DNA from: DASWHR01 sp035541035
Lineage (GTDB): Bacteria > Actinomycetota > AC-67
NCBI GenBank assembly: GCA_035541035.1
Contig: DATLFO010000140.1
Span: 1-5,781, forward strand
Length of the DNA: 5,781 bases
Reading direction: 5' to 3'
Below the pieces are notes generated by a model. The model was not told where the DNA came from, made no database searches, and saw only the letters and a list, made by a program, of their open reading frames with translations. The translations under genes and the position numbers were made by a program. Below are positions 5,066 to 5,781 of the stretch, piece by piece (positions within the stretch are counted from its first letter, which is position 1; every line of letters begins with the position of its first letter).

Positions 5066-5071
5066 ATCATA
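5066..5071 (-). promoter_or_regulatory. -10 box of the response-regulator operon, implying a leaderless mRNA
   Basis: TATGAT on the minus strand is one base from consensus. Six bases (TGCCCT) separate it from the GTG start at 5059, so the predicted transcription start coincides with the G of GTG. No -35 hexamer is visible 17-18 bp upstream, consistent with an activator-dependent promoter. Confidence 0.65.
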
Positions 5072-5095
5072 CGGACGCCCGGCCGCTGCGTGGGA

Positions 5096-5124
5096 CCGTC
5101 ACCAAACCGTAACGAAGCCGTCGG
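5096..5124 (-). promoter_or_regulatory. Putative response-regulator binding array (autoregulatory) with 11-bp period
   Basis: On the minus strand, reading toward the regulator gene, the heptamers CCGACGG (5124-5118), GTTACGG (5113-5107) and GTGACGG (5102-5096) recur every 11 bp. Relative to the predicted start at 5059, the two better copies span about -54 to -37, where OmpR/PhoB-type activators bind. Direct repeats at 11-bp spacing are typical of this family. The same heptamers recur at 2367-2395. The array also lies 22-50 bp upstream of the candidate -10 of the divergent Lrp-like gene, so it could serve both directions. Confidence 0.55.
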
Positions 5125-5145
5125 CATTCGGCCACACGGGCCCTG

Positions 5146-5151
5146 TAGGTT
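5146..5151 (+). promoter_or_regulatory. Weak -10 candidate for the RAM-domain gene
   Basis: TAGGTT fits TANNNT and would start transcription near 5157, leaving a leader of about 29 nt that includes the ribosome-binding site. No -35 match is evident, so confidence is low. Confidence 0.3.
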
Positions 5152-5173
5152 CACCTTCGAGCCGAAACGGGCG

Positions 5174-5178
5174 GGAGG
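5174..5178 (+). promoter_or_regulatory. Ribosome-binding site deciding the start of the RAM-domain gene
   Basis: GGAGG with a 7-nt spacer precedes GTG at 5186. An earlier in-frame GTG at 5090 would place the N-terminus across the divergent promoter region and ahead of the conserved domain, so 5186 is preferred. Confidence 0.8.
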
Positions 5179-5185
5179 AGCGAGC

Positions 5186-5440
5186 GTGAGTCAGACCTAC
5201 GTACTCGTCGAAGTCGAGCCGGGCGCGATCGATCGTGTCCTCGACGAGCTCGTCCTGCTTCCCGGAGTGGCCGAAGCGACCTGCGTCGTCGGTGGCTTCG
5301 ATCTGATCATCAGAGCGGAGGTGGCCGACGAGGCGCTGAGCGCGTCCCTGCGCGCGCACATCGCCTCGATGCGTGGTGTCACCCGTGCGCTGCCGTGCGA
5401 GGTGCGCCGCGAGCCGGTAGGCGTCGCCTCCGCTCTCTAA
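5186..5440 (+). CDS. Stand-alone Lrp/AsnC ligand-binding (RAM) domain protein
   Basis: This 84-aa protein consists of one RAM (regulation of amino-acid metabolism) domain with the expected beta-alpha-beta-beta-alpha-beta order. 'TYVLVEVEPG' (4-13) is followed by helix 14-25, then 'PGVAEATCVVGGFDLIIRAEV' split over 26-46 with the characteristic GxxD turn (GGFD, 36-39), helix 47-62, and 'GVTRALPCEV' (64-73). Full-length Lrp/AsnC regulators add an N-terminal helix-turn-helix that is missing here. Stand-alone RAM proteins form dimers or higher rings and are thought to sense amino acids or partner with regulators; the ligand cannot be read from sequence. The gene is divergent from the response regulator and shares a 126-bp gap with it. 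It appears monocistronic. Confidence 0.9.
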   Translation: MSQTYVLVEVEPGAIDRVLDELVLLPGVAEATCVVGGFDLIIRAEVADEALSASLRAHIASMRGVTRALPCEVRREPVGVASAL

Positions 5441-5443
5441 GCT

Positions 5444-5474
5444 TCTCCTGCTTTACCAGCTGCGCCACGCGCCC
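5444..5474 (-). other. tRNA 5'-half-like remnant
   Basis: Read on the minus strand from 5474, the sequence runs GGGCGCG-TG-GCGC-AGCTGGTA-AAGC-A-GGAGA. This matches the layout of a tRNA acceptor 5' strand, positions 8-9, D-arm with a GG-containing loop, position 26 and 5' anticodon stem. The D-stem pairs only partly (two of four pairs), and the sequence then runs into the 3' end of the RAM gene with no anticodon partner strand, T-arm or acceptor 3' strand. It is not a functional tRNA. It most resembles a lysine-type tRNA by memory, but identity is uncertain. Confidence 0.45.
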
Positions 5475-5497
5475 GGGCCCCGGAAGGCCCGGGCGCG
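5468..5497 (+). terminator. Very strong GC hairpin after the RAM gene (possible terminator without T-tract)
   Basis: CGCGCCCGGGCC (5468-5479) pairs perfectly over 12 bp with GGCCCGGGCGCG (5486-5497) around the loop CCGGAA. It lies 27 bp after the RAM gene stop. No T-run follows on either strand, so it may end transcription only weakly or act as an mRNA 3' stabiliser. Its left arm contains the acceptor-like end of the tRNA remnant. Confidence 0.5.
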
Positions 5498-5518
5498 GAG
5501 GCGCCCAAGCCGCCCCGC

Positions 5519-5524
5519 TATGCT
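5519..5524 (+). promoter_or_regulatory. -10 candidate for the right-edge membrane protein gene
   Basis: TATGCT (TANNNT) ends 9 nt before the GTG start at 5534, so the transcript would be nearly leaderless. No Shine-Dalgarno is present before that GTG, which agrees with this reading. No -35 match was seen. Confidence 0.35.
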
Positions 5525-5533
5525 GACTGGCGC

Positions 5534-5781
5534 GTGACGGGCCCCGTTGAGATCCATCACCTGATCGCCGCCGGATCCTCGCTCGCCGGCGGTCTCCTTT
5601 TGGGACTCTTCATCTACCGGCTGGTTCTTCGGCCGTTGGTGAAGCACTCCACGCTGACGCAGGCGGGCGCCGATGACGTGATTCTCCCGGCGATCCGCAA
5701 GGCGACGGTCCTGTGGTTCGCCGTCGCGGGCGCTTTCGCGGCGCGCCTGTCCCTGCCGCTTGCGGCGGGCCCGGCGAGGGT
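5534..5781 (+). CDS. Membrane protein N-terminus, probable MscS-type mechanosensitive channel (3' end outside window)
   Basis: The 82 visible residues hold two likely membrane helices: about 9-31 ('HLIAAGSSLAGGLLLGLFIY') and about 58-75 ('TVLWFAVAGAFAARLSLPL'). Between them lies a polar linker with 'RPLVKHSTLTQAGADDVILPAIRKA', given here as positions 33-57. The spacing, with a helix followed by an Arg-rich turn, a 'DDVIL' stretch and a second helix, recalls the N-terminal part of many actinobacterial MscS-family channels. The diagnostic pore helix and beta domain lie beyond the edge, so the call is tentative. The GTG start has no Shine-Dalgarno; an upstream ATG at 5520 is in another frame relative to this ORF and stops after five codons. 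Confidence 0.6.
   Translation, partial: MTGPVEIHHLIAAGSSLAGGLLLGLFIYRLVLRPLVKHSTLTQAGADDVILPAIRKATVLWFAVAGAFAARLSLPLAAGPAR

Noticed and set aside
5090..5185. Upstream extension of the RAM protein to 5090
   Set aside because: The extension covers the divergent promoter and repeat array, adds no conserved sequence, and a better start with GGAGG exists at 5186.
5400..5474. A complete third tRNA on the minus strand
   Set aside because: Only the 5' half is tRNA-like; the anticodon stem partner, T-arm and acceptor 3' strand are missing and the D-stem is mismatched.
1..5781. CRISPR array, insertion sequence or prophage
   Set aside because: No spaced repeat array, transposase, integrase or terminal inverted repeats were seen; coding composition is uniform apart from the bldC leader.

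Overview
This window looks like chromosomal DNA from a high-GC actinobacterium, probably a deep-branching one (Thermoleophilia/Gaiellales-like is my inference, not demonstrated). The reasons are a bldC gene, an MtrA/MtrB/LpqB-like operon, tRNAs without an encoded CCA, strong GC bias in coding DNA, frequent GTG/TTG starts, and several promoters whose -10 box lies so close to the start codon that the mRNA would be leaderless or nearly so.

Left part (1-1255). The 3' end of a conserved hypothetical gene is followed by a 444-bp, comparatively AT-rich gap and then bldC, a small MerR-like DNA-binding regulator. The gap carries a plausible promoter and a foldable stretch that I interpret as a long structured bldC leader. 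bldC ends at a strong intrinsic terminator. Facing it on the minus strand are tRNA-Asp(GTC) and tRNA-Phe(GAA), ending in a second hairpin terminator, so the two units converge.

Central part (1314-5059, minus strand). A compact locus runs right to left: an OmpR-type response regulator (MtrA-like), an MtrB-like sensor histidine kinase, a GerMN-domain lipoprotein resembling the N-terminal part of LpqB, a 62-aa zinc-ribbon protein, and a 281-aa glycosyltransferase-like protein related to glucosyl-3-phosphoglycerate synthase (GT81) with eroded catalytic motifs. The first three genes overlap by 4 bp each. The last two overlap through a TTG start inside a TGA stop. The likely logic is envelope-stress or cell-wall/cell-division signalling (MtrAB), with a lipoprotein partner and two accessory proteins of unknown role.

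Two non-coding sites, one just upstream of the response regulator and one upstream of the zinc-ribbon gene, each carry three heptamers resembling GTNRCGG at an exact 11-bp period. That is the expected architecture for an OmpR/PhoB-type regulator, and it suggests the regulator controls its own operon and the accessory pair.

Right part (5060-5781, plus strand). A stand-alone Lrp/AsnC ligand-binding (RAM) domain gene is divergent from the response regulator. It is followed by a fragment resembling the 5' half of a tRNA (minus strand) fused to a 12-bp GC hairpin, and then by the N-terminus of a membrane protein, most likely an MscS-type channel, which runs off the window.

The observations most worth checking are the bldC leader with its alternative pairings, the paired 11-bp repeat arrays, the degenerate GT81-like protein with its zinc-ribbon partner, and the tRNA 5'-half remnant.
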